Notes: a model not told the origin generated them from the sequence alone. A stretch of 64,000 bases of DNA from Hermodice carunculata (GCA_964020975.1 OZ026621.1:97714005-97778004), one strand, 5' to 3'; shown: positions 48,321 through 60,059, counted from the stretch's first letter. Made by a program: numbers and translations.

Positions 48321-48743
48321 ACATGTGCATGACAAATTCATTCGAGCCAGATAACTTCAATCACATCCAAAACCATGCTTAAGGTGACCACAGTTGGGGC
48401 CGAACTGATGACGATTCATACCAAGCAGGAACTCTTGACCAAAAGGCTCCATTTCTTTGTAACAACACAAAACATACTTTTTTTTCACACCGAAAAGTAA
48501 AACATGTATTCATTGTGACCAAAAATTTGATTACACTCTCAACTTCTCTGACAATTTGAACTAAATATCAAATCTCTGATTACAAGCGATCGCCGAGAGT
48601 AAGCCTCCCCCTGCCCGCATCCCCTCTCACATTCTCCTCAGCCCACAACACCATTTTGTTTGCCTGAAGAACAGACCCAGTGGGCACTGTTGTTTTTGAT
48701 GGCCTACTCGGTGCGTGTTATATCTTCGCCTTCAAAGCACTTG

Positions 48744-48881
48744 CAGAGGTCAACATTAAGCTTTTTCTACATTTTGGGGCAACCACTGGGTTAAGGTCCC
48801 ATATATTTCAAAATTTTTGGTTGCCCTCACTGAAAATTTGGTTGTCCTGGCCAAGCAGGCTACCCTTAATGTCAAGCTCTG
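48744..48881. mobile_element. MITE-like element, copy 1
   Basis: CAGAGGTCAACATTAAG at the left and CCTTAATGTCAAGCTCTG at the right are inverted copies with few changes. The inside has 'gggcaaccactgggttaagg'. It is related to 52789-52955. Confidence 0.6.
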
Positions 48882-49331
48882 ACTTGAAGGTATGCTGAGT
48901 AGGCAACCATTTTGAAGGTTTTCTCCAAATCAAACGGTTCCCAATAGCTTCTCCACTATGGTAATTTGTCAGTGGGCCATCATTAGTCAATCTTCATAAG
49001 GCAAAATGACCTTGACCTTTTACCGTTAGAGGTCACATGAAAATTACAAAACTGTGTGTGTTTACATGTCCTACATTCTGCGCCCAAATACTTTAAATTG
49101 GATTAAATTTGATTGTATTATGCCAAAAATATTTTTAAAATCTCATAAGAAGGTCACAGGCCACTAATCAAAGGTACATGCATAACTCATTCAGGGACTC
49201 TTTGTGCATGAAAGGACAATATGGATCTTGTAGAATTCATATTCCCAAAACGCAAAATGACAAAACATATGGTGGCCCATTGGCAAGGACTAACGTTGTC
49301 CTTTGACCTCTAGAGCACGCATGCAAATTAA
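48882..49331. other. No gene recognised
   Basis: Contains 'gaccttgacctttta' and 'ggtcacaggccac' words like repeat cores. No edges seen. Confidence 0.35.
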
Positions 49332-49535
49332 ACAAGAGGATCATGATGATCCTGTGCTCTGCTGACTGGGATCTGCTTTTACAGTATTGGAACACATGGA
49401 CTACAGTCTAGATTTCTACAGCTATATACATGTATGTAGAGTGGTAGCAAAGTTTGTCCTGGAAATAAATTTTGCGGAAGGACGGACAGACAGACGACGG
49501 ACGCAAACGGATTCTATAAGCTCTGCTGATGATAG
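49332..49535 (+). mobile_element. Family A2 element, short copy
   Basis: It starts ACAAGAGGATCATGATGATC with the hairpin GGATCA/TGATCC, then CTCTGCTGACTG (49357-49368). The tail is 'gacggacagacagacgacgg' and 'attctataagctctgctgat'. It has no core repeats to speak of. Confidence 0.6.
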
Positions 49536-49699
49536 AACATGTATTATCAATTGACATACCTTGCTGTTTCAATGGCTGCCGGTGCACAGTGGCAGCACTC
49601 ACTTACAGTCACAAAGTCTGATATCACATAACTTTGTCAAAAATTAACATATCCACATTATTTTCGCAAACTTTCATTGCCTAATGTCCAACTATATTT

Positions 49700-50054
49700 T
49701 GATAAAATTTAAAGCAATTCTATCATGCTGTTCTGGAGAAGAAGTCGAAAATAGCCTTAACACGCAAAAATTCATAAAAAAATAGAAAAAAATCGCATCG
49801 CCACTTGGTGTCCAAAATGAGATCTAGTTGACACCAGGTGACCCTATGTGCAATATCAAAGCAATTGGCCAGGTAGTTCATGAGATGAAGGTTTTTTTTT
49901 TTTTTCAAAAAAAAAAATTAAAAATTTATAAAAAATAGAAAAATTAATGCATCATCATCCCCTTCGCAAACTTGGTAGAGGTCCACCTGGGGATCATCCA
50001 TGTGCAAAATCAAAACATTCTATGGAGCGGTTTTTGAGAAGAAGTCGAAAATAT
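49700..50054 (+). repeat. Family A2 core, left part, split
   Basis: Core monomers with 'ttctggagaagaagtcgaaaat' run to 50054, where a family A element starts. The rest of this element resumes at 52201. Confidence 0.65.
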
Positions 50055-52200
50055 AACAAGAGGGCTGTGTGAACAGCCCGTGCCTCAGCTGATCTTGACA
50101 TTCGTCACACTTGCAGCTCTATGAACTTGGGAAAGGATCAAGGACACCATGTTCTGAGTAAGTCTGACCTCTATAGAAGAACACTTACATTTGCAACATC
50201 AAAGTTCAAGTAATTTTCAAGTTATAATGAAGAGTAAAATTCATGTATGTTGCACTGTGACCCCACAAACGAGGTCAAGGTCATTCATGTACTGTCTCAG
50301 CATGACTTTCATACAGAATAATTAACATGTGTAGCTAACTCAAAACAGATCTCAAGTTATCAAGTAAACAGCAAATTTTGTGTCAGTTGTCCTTTGAATT
50401 AGCATTAGAATGCCCATTGACTTACATAGTAATCAATAGGAAAGCTGCATTGAACGATAAGTAACGAATTGAAAATCCTTAAAAATCAGGAATCCAAAGC
50501 AGTGCCACATAGTAAATAACTGTTTGACTCTTCCACAACAACATATCCATCACAGTTTAGCTTAATCTCAGGGAAGGTTCCGAGAGCAAGTGAAAAATCG
50601 CAAAACCATAGAAAGAATTCATAAAAAAATTGCAGCGCCACCTGCTGAACAAATTCGGAACTAGGTGTCCCTGGGAGTGTCTATTTACGATATCAAAGCA
50701 ATTGGGTGAGTGGTTTCAGAGGAGAAGAATTTTGAAGTTTTGCCCCAAAAAAGAACACAAAAAATTCATAAAAAATCCAAAAATTAATAGAGCGTGACCA
50801 TTTGAACACACTTGCTAGAGATCCACCCAAGGCACATCTCCACCAAGTTTGAAGTAAATCTGGTCATGTTATTAAAGTAATGACCATTACAAGAAATTTC
50901 CATGTTAAACTTTCCTATTAAAACTTCTGTAGAGATTCTTGAAAAAAATCTTTAAAAAACCCAAAATTCATGGGAACATGACCATTGGAACAAACCTGGT
51001 CGACACCCACCCGAGGTACATTGCCACCAAGTTTGAAGTAAATCTGGATGACAGTTTTTTTGGAGAAGTCAAAAATGTAAATTAGCATTAGAATGCCCAT
51101 TGACTTACATGGTAATCAATAGGAAAGGTGCATTTACCCCAAAGGAGCAGAATTGAAAAATTCGTTAAAAATCAGGTATCCGCAGCATTCCCACATAGTG
51201 AACAACTTTGTTTGATCCTTCTACAAGAAACATATCCACCATGTTTCAGCTTAATCTGAGTGACGGTTCTGGAGAAGAAGTCGAAAATAGCTATAACACA
51301 CAAAAATTCATAAGAAAAATAGAAAAAAACTGCAGTGCCACCTGGTCAACAAATTTAGAACTAAGAGTCCCAGGGAGTGTTCCTGTGTGATATCGAAGCA
51401 ATTGGGTGAGCGGTTTCGGAGAAGAAGATTTTTTAAGATTTGTCAAAAAAAAAAAAAAAAAAAAAATTCATTTAAAAAAATCCAAAAATCACTGGAGCAT
51501 GAACATTTGAACAAAACTGGTAGAACCCCAACCAAGGTACATTGCCACCAAGTTTGAAGTTAATCTGGATGACGGTTTTGGAGAAGAAGTCGAAAATGTG
51601 AATTAGCATTAGAATGCCCGTTGACTTCCATAGTAATCAATAGGAAAGCTGCATTGACCGATTAGTACTCGAATTGCAAAATTCGTTAAAAATCAGGAAT
51701 AAGCAGCATTCCCACATAGTGAACAACTTTGTTTGACCCTTCTAGAAGGAACATATCCACCATGTTTCAGCTTAATCTGAGTGACAGTTCTGGAGAAGAA
51801 GTCGAAAATAGCTATAACACACAAAAATTCATAAAAAAATAAGAAAAAATTGCAGCGCCACCTGGTGAACAATTTACAACTAGAAGTCCCAGGGAGTGTT
51901 CCTGTGTGATATCAAAGGCATTGGGTGAGCGGTTTTTGAGAAGAAGATTTTTTAAAATTTACCCAAAAAAGAACAGAAAAATTCATAAAAAAATCCAAAA
52001 GTCACTGAACTGTGACCATTTGCACAAACTTGGTAGAGACCCACCCAAGGCACATCTCCACTAAATTTGAAGTGGATCTGGCAGACGGTTTTTGAGAAGA
52101 AGTCGAAAATGTGAATTGTGGACGACGGACGACGGACGGACGACGGAAGGACGACGGACCCTCACAAAACCTCAGCTGACTGACAAGTCAGCTGAGGTAA
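50055..52200 (+). mobile_element. Family A element, best-preserved copy, nested
   Basis: It starts AACAAGAGGGCTGTGTGAAC with the perfect hairpin GGGCTGT/ACAGCCC, then CTCAGCTGAT. The unique 5' module runs to about 50395. After it come over three ~520 bp core units, each made of three diverged ~170 bp monomers; two adjacent units start at 51081 and 51601. The tail 'ggacgacggacgacggacgg' precedes the perfect hairpin TCAGCTGACT-GACA-AGTCAGCTGA (52172-52195) and GGTAA. Confidence 0.75.
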
Positions 52201-52310
52201 AAAGTCTAACGACAGACGGACAGACGGACAGACAGATAGACGGACGACGGACGCAAATGGATTCTATAAACTCTGCTGACTGACAAGTCAGCACAAGTCA
52301 GCAGAGCTAA
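52201..52310 (+). repeat. Family A2 tail, right part of the split element
   Basis: 'agacggacagacggacagac' and 'ggattctataaactctgctg' lead to a hairpin region CTCTGCTGACTG...CAGTCAGC-AGAG-like arms and CTAA (52307-52310). The same tail ends the short copy at 49332-49535. Confidence 0.65.
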
Positions 52311-52788
52311 AGAACCAAGTATGCAAATCTGGCATTTGGCACTCAAATAATCAATTCAGATTTATCATGGTTATGCTTTAAAATAGTGAATAAGAAAAAC
52401 ATGCATTTTATTTTTTTAGGGCCAATGATTTTCTGTTTCAAAAAAGAGGACTTCTGCTTCATCAGCAAAAAAATTTTCAAATTCCGTTTCACTGCTATAA
52501 ATTTCTATATAATTCATATAATAAAAAAATATCAAATTCCGTTTCAAGGATGAAAAAATGCACAATTCTGCTTTGGTTTCGGAAAAAAAAAAGAACAGAA
52601 AATCATTGGCCCTAATTTTTTTATGTTCTCTTTCAGGAAATCTACAGCTGTATTTGTGTACTCACAACACCTTGACCACAATCTTGAATAAAATGAGACC
52701 CTTCATGGTTGTTCACTAAACTGCCGTGCATAAATCTTTTCTATTTATCTGATTCATTAACTGATTTGACAGTATTGATAGTCTGATG
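52311..52788. other. No gene recognised
   Basis: AT-rich; nothing assignable. Confidence 0.4.
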
Positions 52789-52955
52789 CAGGGCTTGACA
52801 TTAAGGATTTTTCCTACCGGTCCCACTGCACATTATGTTCTAATTTCTAACAAGTACTGGGTTAAATTTCTATTCAGGTTTGAATTTGTACTTGTCCTGC
52901 CAGAATGTTTACTTGTCCGGGACAGTAGGGCTTGCCTTAATGTCAAACCACCCTG
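52789..52955. mobile_element. MITE-like element, copy 2
   Basis: CAGGGCTTGACATTAAGG at the left and CCTTAATGTCAAACCACCCTG at the right are inverted repeats. The inside has 'actgggttaaatttct' and 'cttgtcctgcc'. Same family as 48744-48881. Confidence 0.65.
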
Positions 52956-53491
52956 TGATAGCAAACGCAAGGACCACAATGACGGTTCAGCAAAGTGTAT
53001 GGAATTTGTATATACATGTACAGAGCACAAAGAAGTGACATTACTTTACCACACAGATATATGTCTGGAGCTAAGTGGAATTACTAATGTACTTTATCAT
53101 TGATCCACTTCTTTTTCAGGAATGGAGAATCCTGTTGGGCTTTAATGTATTCCTCAGCAACCTCGAGTGGTTTTCTTCTTGTCCTATGCTTTGACCTACA
53201 AGTGATAAATTTATCACTGAATTCTGGCTTATTACTGTGCAAAATGTTCCAGGATAAATCGGTATAGATATATCACACCTGGAAACAAAAAGTAATAATA
53301 TTTTGAAAAATGCACAAAATACTCTCTTTTCAAACCAAAATGGCACTTTTTAGGCCTAGATTGACTCTTTGAAGTAGACAAAGTGCAAATTGACATTTGA
53401 GGATGTAAAGCTTTAATTTTTTTTTCCTGGGGACCCTGGCAATACGAAAAGCAAACATGTAAAACCAGTGTTATTTGTGTGATGACTTCAG
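52956..53491. other. No gene recognised; upstream of a possible exon
   Basis: No earlier exon of the 53492 candidate could be found. Confidence 0.35.
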
Positions 53492-53766
53492 GACCAAGCT
53501 AATCATTGCAACAGGTCAACTGCCTATTTTTCAACTTATGCAGAAAATGCAGTTAGGCCCATATAGGCTTCCTGCTCGCAGGGCTGGCCAACTGATGATT
53601 CCGCACTGGTCGGTGTCTGAGCAGGGAGGAAGCAATAGTCACGTTCACAGCAGGAAGCTGTTCCTAGCTCCATGTTCATACTATTCTGTCTGGCCAGACC
53701 ATACATGGACTGTTAGACCACGGTTGGATGTACAATTTGCCACTGTGGCTGGACGACCCATCCCAG
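53492..53766 (+). CDS. Candidate internal exon, protein unknown
   Basis: It is bounded by a good acceptor (gtgatgacttCAG) and donor (CCCAG|GTAATG) and is open throughout in one frame (91 residues). It reads 'IIATGQLPIFQLMQKMQLGP', 'RRAGQLMIPHWSVSEQGGSN' and 'YYSVWPDHTWTVRPRLDVQF', ending 'ATVAGRPIPG'. The mix of Trp, Pro and charged residues is that of real protein, and the surrounding repeats do not share it. The exon enters after two bases of a codon and leaves after one. I recognise no family. It could belong to a host gene running to the right, or be a lone captured or transposon exon. Confidence 0.4.
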
Positions 53767-54021
53767 GTAATGCTGATGCATACATACATACTTACATACA
53801 TTTTCACCACGACATAAGCAAAAAAAAAAAAAAAAAAGCAAAAACAAACAACACATAATTTAAAACCACAATGCGAGTAAGGATAGAACCAACAGACTAG
53901 GAAAAAAGTGCTTTGAGAATCTGAAGAAAAAAAGACAAAAACAAAAAACCAAAGAAGAGAACCCCCCTCCTACCCCCAAAATTAAAATTAAACAGACAAA
54001 AATGTGAAAAAATATTCCCCT

Positions 54022-54095
54022 GAGGGTGGCAGGCTTCGAACCCGATAAAATCCAGTTTTATAATACTATTAAGTATCCACTCGCCCAGCAATTAC
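54022..54095 (-). repeat. tRNA-derived SINE head
   Basis: On the minus strand a box A-like TGGGCGAGTGGATACTT (about 54071-54087) is followed, 28 bp on, by a box B-like GGGTTCGAAGCC (54032-54043). This is the internal RNA polymerase III promoter of tRNA genes and tRNA-type SINEs. No cloverleaf can be closed well, so a SINE head or decayed tRNA is more likely than a working tRNA gene. Confidence 0.5.
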
Positions 54096-54604
54096 ATTGT
54101 ACATTTAATAAATTATGAAGGGGCAGACCTGGCTCCAATCACAGGATACAATATGCTAGTTATGACACAATACCACATAAAATTATTTTGAAAGATAAAT
54201 TTTATTTCCGGTCATGTAATGGAAATTGTGAATCGTAACAACTGAAATTTTAACCGAAAATATTGACATTTATTTTATCAAGCGCTGTAACGGTGCTGAA
54301 ATGGACCCCTTTAATATGTCGACCCCGTTTCTCACCTTGTCTGCTTGGCAGAACAATCTCTCTATATATGTTAATGGTTTCTGTAATAAAAAAAGTGGTT
54401 GGCTGTTCGTAATGGAGAGACGTTTTTCCTATAAAAAGTAGCTTTCAGCAATAACTCTCGGTAAACTGTTGCAGGGATTAGCTGGGTCATGAAGTCATTA
54501 ATAAGTCATCATGCAAAAAGACACTGGTTATATATCTTTGTTTTTCGTATTGCCGTTGTGAGGGTGAAAATTTTAATGGCTATTTCCAAACAAGCTGAGA
54601 TGAC

Positions 54605-54925
54605 CTTTTGTAAGGTGGATATATTTTATTTTATTCATATGTACATAGTATAAAACAAATACATATCATATAAAAAAATAAGTTACAGTATGATCACATT
54701 AAAATAATATTTGGCACGCAAAATGTAAAACTTCAAAAAAAGAGCCAGTTAAAAAATTGAGATATAAACCTGTACCATTGCATTATCAGGTATAATGGGG
54801 CATTACTATGTACTTATGAAAAGGGAGCACTAGAAAGTAAAAGTCTTAACAATCGCTTATTTCCATAGTGGACCCAGACACAGGAGGAAGGGGGACGAGG
54901 GGAAAGAGAAATAAATGAATAACAT
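54605..54925 (-). mobile_element. LINE 3' UTR fragment, 5'-truncated
   Basis: The minus strand reads TGTCTGGGTCCACTATGGAA then ATAAGC, a phrase typical of CR1/L2-type LINE 3' ends. An AT-rich UTR follows, with GAATAAAATAAA near 54625. No coding part is left. Confidence 0.5.
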
Positions 54926-55774
54926 TACATTTAAAGGCAGATTATTTGTAAATACTGACTGTAAACAATTGGCCCACGTATAGATATTTCAAACTCATAA
55001 TTAATAAATATAGAATGGAATCAATTATAACCTACATGTATAAACGTGGTATAACAAATTTAGTTACAAGAAACTTGTGCTTTCGAGGTAAGTTATATTG
55101 GGCTAACTTGAAAACTGTGGACGATATTGGGGTTGTCAGATTTTCATATTTTCACCTGTATATTACATAATACTATAGGTGGCACCACCACCATAGATGT
55201 CAACAAAGATTTTTATACACCTTATAACTCCTAAATGTTATATGGGGCACTCTCAAAAAATATGGGGCGCAGAGCATTCACAATGCGACCCTTGTTTCAA
55301 ACTGTCTATTTGAATTTGACCTTCAACTCAGATTAAAAAATTGTTATTGTTCAAAATATGCTCCCCACATCCAGCCTTCCGTATATTGTTTTTTAAAATC
55401 AGTTAATATTTATTTTTTAGAGTTATTGACGAAAAACAATAAATTTGGACAAGCACCAACCTCCATAATTACTGAGTTGCATTGACCCACAAAGTAGTTC
55501 ACCAAGTACAGTTTTATGTATTATATAAGGAAGTGCAATTTTGATCTGGAGGCTCAATTCTCTTTCCAACAGAGGTCCAAGCTACACACTGCCTATACAA
55601 AATCTCCTTTGCAACTTTACAAGCACGGTGACCTCACAAAAATAGGTCAAGGTCACTAATATTACACAATATCCTAACTTTGGCCATGGCCTACATATCT
55701 TATAAATTTGGCAAGTTTAATCCAATTACTTACCAATTGTGTAAAATACATCTTAAAACACATTTTGGCTCATA
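54926..55774 (+). repeat. Family F core and flank
   Basis: Core words 'gttatattgggctaacttga' and 'aggtggcaccacca' begin near 55085. The part 55440-55700 corresponds, on the opposite strand, to 12400-12610, sharing 'ctggaggctcaatt' and 'aataggtcaaggtcac'. Confidence 0.55.
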
Positions 55775-56010
55775 ATTCAGGACTTTCCCCAACAGGTGGA
55801 CCACTGTGCCTATTGTTTTTCCCACCTCCAATGCCTAGAGAAAGCCCCTTTGCTGCGCTAAGACTACTTGATTGTATAGTTTTAACATAGGCTCTTGCCA
55901 CAGAGCAAGGTTCACATGGTAAAATAACATGGATACCTCAGTTGAACAAGTTTAAGTATGGAAGAAAAGTGGCCTCTAAACTATTGATTAAACCTTTCAT
56001 GAAATGTTGA
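55775..56010 (+). repeat. Family F unique segment, copy 2
   Basis: Same order of words as 11123-11361, direct orientation, with different small indels. Confidence 0.75.
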
Positions 56011-56360
56011 ACTTAACCGTCCCCAGTTAGCTGTGGGTGAGAAAGCTTTATACTTGGCTGGTTCTGTGATAGAAGTCAATTTTAATCAAATTATAGGTGG
56101 CACCACTAGTATCCCTAGCAATTTAGATTTTTGATGTCCCCCACAATGCCACCAAATTTGGTGAAGATCTGCCAAAAATTAAAACTGCTAGAGTGTTCCC
56201 AAAATTTTCACATTTGGACCCCGATATCAGATAATATTGCAGGCGGCGCCACAGATGTCAAAAGGGGCCTAGATTTTCAGCCACCATATAAGTCCTGGAA
56301 GTTATATTGGGCTAACTTGAAAACTGTGGACAGTATCGCACTAACGAGCAAAAGTTAACG
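56011..56360 (+). repeat. Family F core, 3' part
   Basis: Contains 'aggtggcaccactag', 'gcaggcggcgccacag' and again 'gttatattgggctaacttga', followed by 'aacggacagacatgaggtg'. Confidence 0.55.
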
Positions 56361-56394
56361 GACAGACATGAGGTGTCACATAAGCTAGAACTAA

Positions 56395-56762
56395 AAATAG
56401 GCTGTCACCATGACCCAGATACTTGACCTAGTGAATTACTTTTTTCATGACAAACCTTTAGGGCAAGATATATGTGCGTGAGTGAAGTTTCAAGAAACTA
56501 AGTGAAATTATATAGTAAAGGATTTATAGCCTGGACACCATTTGACAAGAATATGTCACTGTGGCCCAGTACTTGACCTAGTGACCTACTTTTGGTACAT
56601 GAGACACCCTTATGTCCAGATACACCTGTATGTAAATGTTCATTATAAAATCTAAGTTGAATAACAAGTGAATTATAGCTTGGACACAAAAAGCAGACAG
56701 ACGGATGCAGTGAAAAAGCAATTACGATATGCCCTGCCTCCGGTAGGAAGTGGGGTTACAAG
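56395..56762 (+). repeat. Tandem repeat of 150 bp with element-type tail
   Basis: 'acttgacctagtga' lies at 56421 and 56571. The tail 'gcagacagacggatgcagtg' and CTGCCTCCGGTAGG-type hairpin resemble the ends of families A and C. Confidence 0.55.
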
Positions 56763-57950
56763 TCTTGCTGTATGTGTTTTTACTGTAAGGCGTTAAAACA
56801 AATATCAGTTCCTTTATTGTCTCTTGGACAGAGGCCTATCTAATTTTAAGAAACTCAAAAGATTCTTGCAGTTTTTGTATTGCATACAGTATTTTATGTA
56901 TTTCACAAATTATTTTGTCTGCAGCATTAGTGAGGCAATTGTTTGAAACTGTGTTCCAACGTTTGAGACTACAGTTAGTTTGGAACAGAACTATAAATTC
57001 TGTTTTGTGAGTTATTTATTACAGTGACATGCATTAAACCAATGCACACAGAGTCAGATGAGACAAGTTGTTGAGAATGAACGGATCCACTAGTTATAAT
57101 TGGTACTTTTTCATTCATTGTCTTTTGTATGCTGTTATATAAATGTAAAAATTGTATTGTATTTTATGGGCTGTGGCCTGAAATAAGGTCATTAATTGAT
57201 TTGGACCTACACTGAGATCACCATATTCAACGGAGAAGAAACTGACCACAGATAGCCACAGGACCACTTTTGACAAATAACCTTTGCAAATGACACTGTA
57301 TTCTTGAATGGACAGAGTTCACTGGCAAGTTTCATTCTATTACCTAGTCAAGTACACAACACGAGTCTTTCCCCAAGCTTAGGTTAACTCGTGGGTTTGA
57401 AATTCCTCATTGCCTCCAGTTATGAGTTGTCTAAGTAGGAAGGATCAGTTGGTTCACTGGAGAAACCATCGTTTGATCTTTGCAAACTCAGTTCCCGCCG
57501 TTACTGGTCCAAGTACTTCTGGAGATACTTTGTCACCTGAGGGGGACACTGTCCATAAGGGATCGCAGCTTAACACATGGGTTTGAACCATGAGGCCCCT
57601 ACTTCAAGCATCTGTATCCTTCTGCACTGTATATACATATGATGAAAAAATGCAGAATGGTTCTCACATGTATTTTGCATTCTACAATATGGCATGCAAT
57701 ACTGGTATCTTAACAGTTTTGTATAATGCACCCCGAACAAGAGTTTGAAATTTGTTGTGATACGAAGCCAGCTGCCCTGATGGTACTGCTGCAATGACTA
57801 TTTATAATTTAAACCTTTATGAAGAGCTCAGCATCAAAGTTTCCAGGACAAAAGTCCTGATGCTCAGAATCAGGCGGGGGTGGGGGTGGGCGAGGATCAT
57901 AATGCAGCAAACCGTTTCAACAGTTAATCCGAATTAAAGGTATCAAAAAT
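56763..57950. other. No gene recognised
   Basis: Unique-looking sequence, open frames short. Confidence 0.4.
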
Positions 57951-58277
57951 ATGAATTATAGATATCTATCAATCAATTTCAGAAATCTTTTAAAATTGCA
58001 GACTTATAGACATCTAAAATTTAAGTTTTAGAGATCTTCAATTCAATTCCAGATATAATTTATATATTCATATATATATAAGGCTTGCTTTTACTATTTA
58101 TTAGCGAGATCAAGTATTTGATTTATTGATATCAATAAATCAATTTATAAATATATCAAGAATTCATTCAGTGATATCAATAATTCGAATTCTTGATATC
58201 TGTGGGGAGCCCTTTTACCATTTTTACCAAATTAATTGATATGAAAAATTAACTAGAACAGGCTGATTTTCCAACAG
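57951..58277. repeat. Left part of the GATATC palindrome array
   Basis: TGATATC-type words lie at 58127, 58151 (decayed), 58172 and 58194, steps 21-24 bp, within 'aattcttgatatc' and 'ttgatatcaataa' contexts. It continues on the other side of the family D element at 60060. Confidence 0.8.
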
Positions 58278-60056
58278 AAAATCAAATGTCTCCCCGTGCG
58301 CCTTTACTATTGTCACCCTAATTTTTATAAATAGGCATACCGATTCCAATGATGTACAGATATGGTGAAGGTACACTCTTCATTGACAATTCAAAATCTA
58401 AAACAATTGACCAAGGTCAAACATCTGCAGTCACAAGCAAGGTCTTACAAGTCTTTCATAGAAACATAATCACCTAAAATTTCAATCTTTGTAAGTCAAA
58501 TCCTTCACTAATATGTCTACAATGATTTTGAAAAAGTGGCCATGTGACCATGAAAAAGGTCAAGGCCACCCATCTACAATCCCAAGCAAGGTCTTATATA
58601 GGAACATCTTGCCATAAAACTTCCCAAGTCAAAAATCTTTCTTGAGTTATCGATTTTGCATGATATGCCCATGTGACCTAGAAAAATAGGTCAAGGTCAT
58701 CCTTCTGCAATCCAGCAAGATCTTATATGAATTTCAACTTCCCAAGTCAAATCTTTCTTGAGTTATCACATCAACGTTGATTTTTGACAAAATGCCCACG
58801 TGACTTTGAAAAATAGGTCAAGGTCATACATCTGCAGTCACAAGCAAGGTCTTTCAAAAGTCTTACAAAGAAACATAATCAGACAAAATGTCAACCTCTT
58901 TCGGACAAATCTTTCTCGAGTGCATTTCCAATGTTTTTTTAAAAAGTGGCCATATGACCTTGAAAATAGGTCAGGTCACCCATCTGCAATCCCAAGCAAG
59001 ATCATATATATAGGAACATCTTCACATAGAGTTTCAACTTCCCGAGTCAAATCTTTCTTGAGTTGTCACGTCCATGTCAAATTTAGATGACATGCCCATG
59101 TGACCTTGAAAAATAGGTCAAGGTCACACATCTGCAGTCACAAGCAAGGTCTTACAAACTTCTTAAATAGAAACATAATCACACAAAATGTCAACCTCTT
59201 TAAGTCAAATCTTTCTCGAATGCATCTGAATGATTTAAAAAAAGTGGACATGTGACCTTGAAAAAAGGTCAAGGTCACCCATCTACAATCCCAACCTAGT
59301 ACATATTCTGGTACATAATCATGCAAAATTTCAACCTCCTAAGTCAAATCCTTGCAGAGTTATTGCGTCCATGTCAATTTTATATGGCATGCCCATCTGA
59401 GCTTGAAAAAATGTCAAGGTCACCCATCTGCAATCCGAAGCAAGATCATAGGAACATCTTCACATAAAATTTCAACTTCCCGAGTCAAATCTTTCTTGAG
59501 TTATCAAGTCCACATTGATTTTAGACGAAATGCCCACGTGACCTGGGAAATAGGTCAAGGTCATACATCTGCAGTCACAAGCAGAGTCTTACAAAAGTCT
59601 TACATAGAAACATAATCACACAAAATGTTAGCCTCCTTAAGTCAAATCTTTCTCGAGTACATCTGCAATGAGTTTTATAAAGTAGCCATGTGACCTTGAA
59701 AAAAGGTCAAGGTCACCCATCTACAATCCTACCTTAGTTCATATTATGGTACGTAATAAGGCAAAATTTCAACATCCTAAGTCAAATCCTTGCAGAGTTA
59801 TTGTGTCCACAGCAGTTTTAACGGACATGCCCATGTGACCTTGAAAAATTTGTCATGATCACCAATCTGCAATCCTAAGCAAGGTTTAATATAGGAACAT
59901 CTTCACAAAAAATTTCAACTTCCCAAGTCAAATCTTTCTTGAGTCTTTGCGTCCGCAACGCACGCAACAATGTGTTGAAGAAGAACAAGAAGAGGAAGAA
60001 GCGGAAGAAACAGACGCAAAAACAATATGTCCCCCCGTTGCATGGGGAGACATAAT
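58278..60056 (+). mobile_element. Family D element with paired half-site core
   Basis: ATGTCTCCCC near the 5' end (58286-58295) is the exact complement of the right arm of the 3' hairpin (ATGTCCCCCC 60027-60036 / GGGGAGACAT 60044-60053). In between are about ten monomers of two alternating types (about 152 and 145 bp, so about 297 bp per dimer). Each has TGACCTTGA...AGGTCAAGGTCA in variants, then 'catctgcagtcacaagcaag' or 'catctacaatcccaagcaag'. The tail near 59950-60010 is rich in GAAGAAG. It has no coding capacity and is set into the GATATC array. Confidence 0.75.
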
Positions 60057-60059
60057 TTA

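Noticed and set aside
54022-54095. Functional tRNA gene
   Set aside because: Box A and box B are present but acceptor and anticodon stems do not pair convincingly.
58278-60056. CRISPR-like array
   Set aside because: The regular units are long diverged tandem monomers without short identical repeats and unique spacers, and the DNA is eukaryotic.
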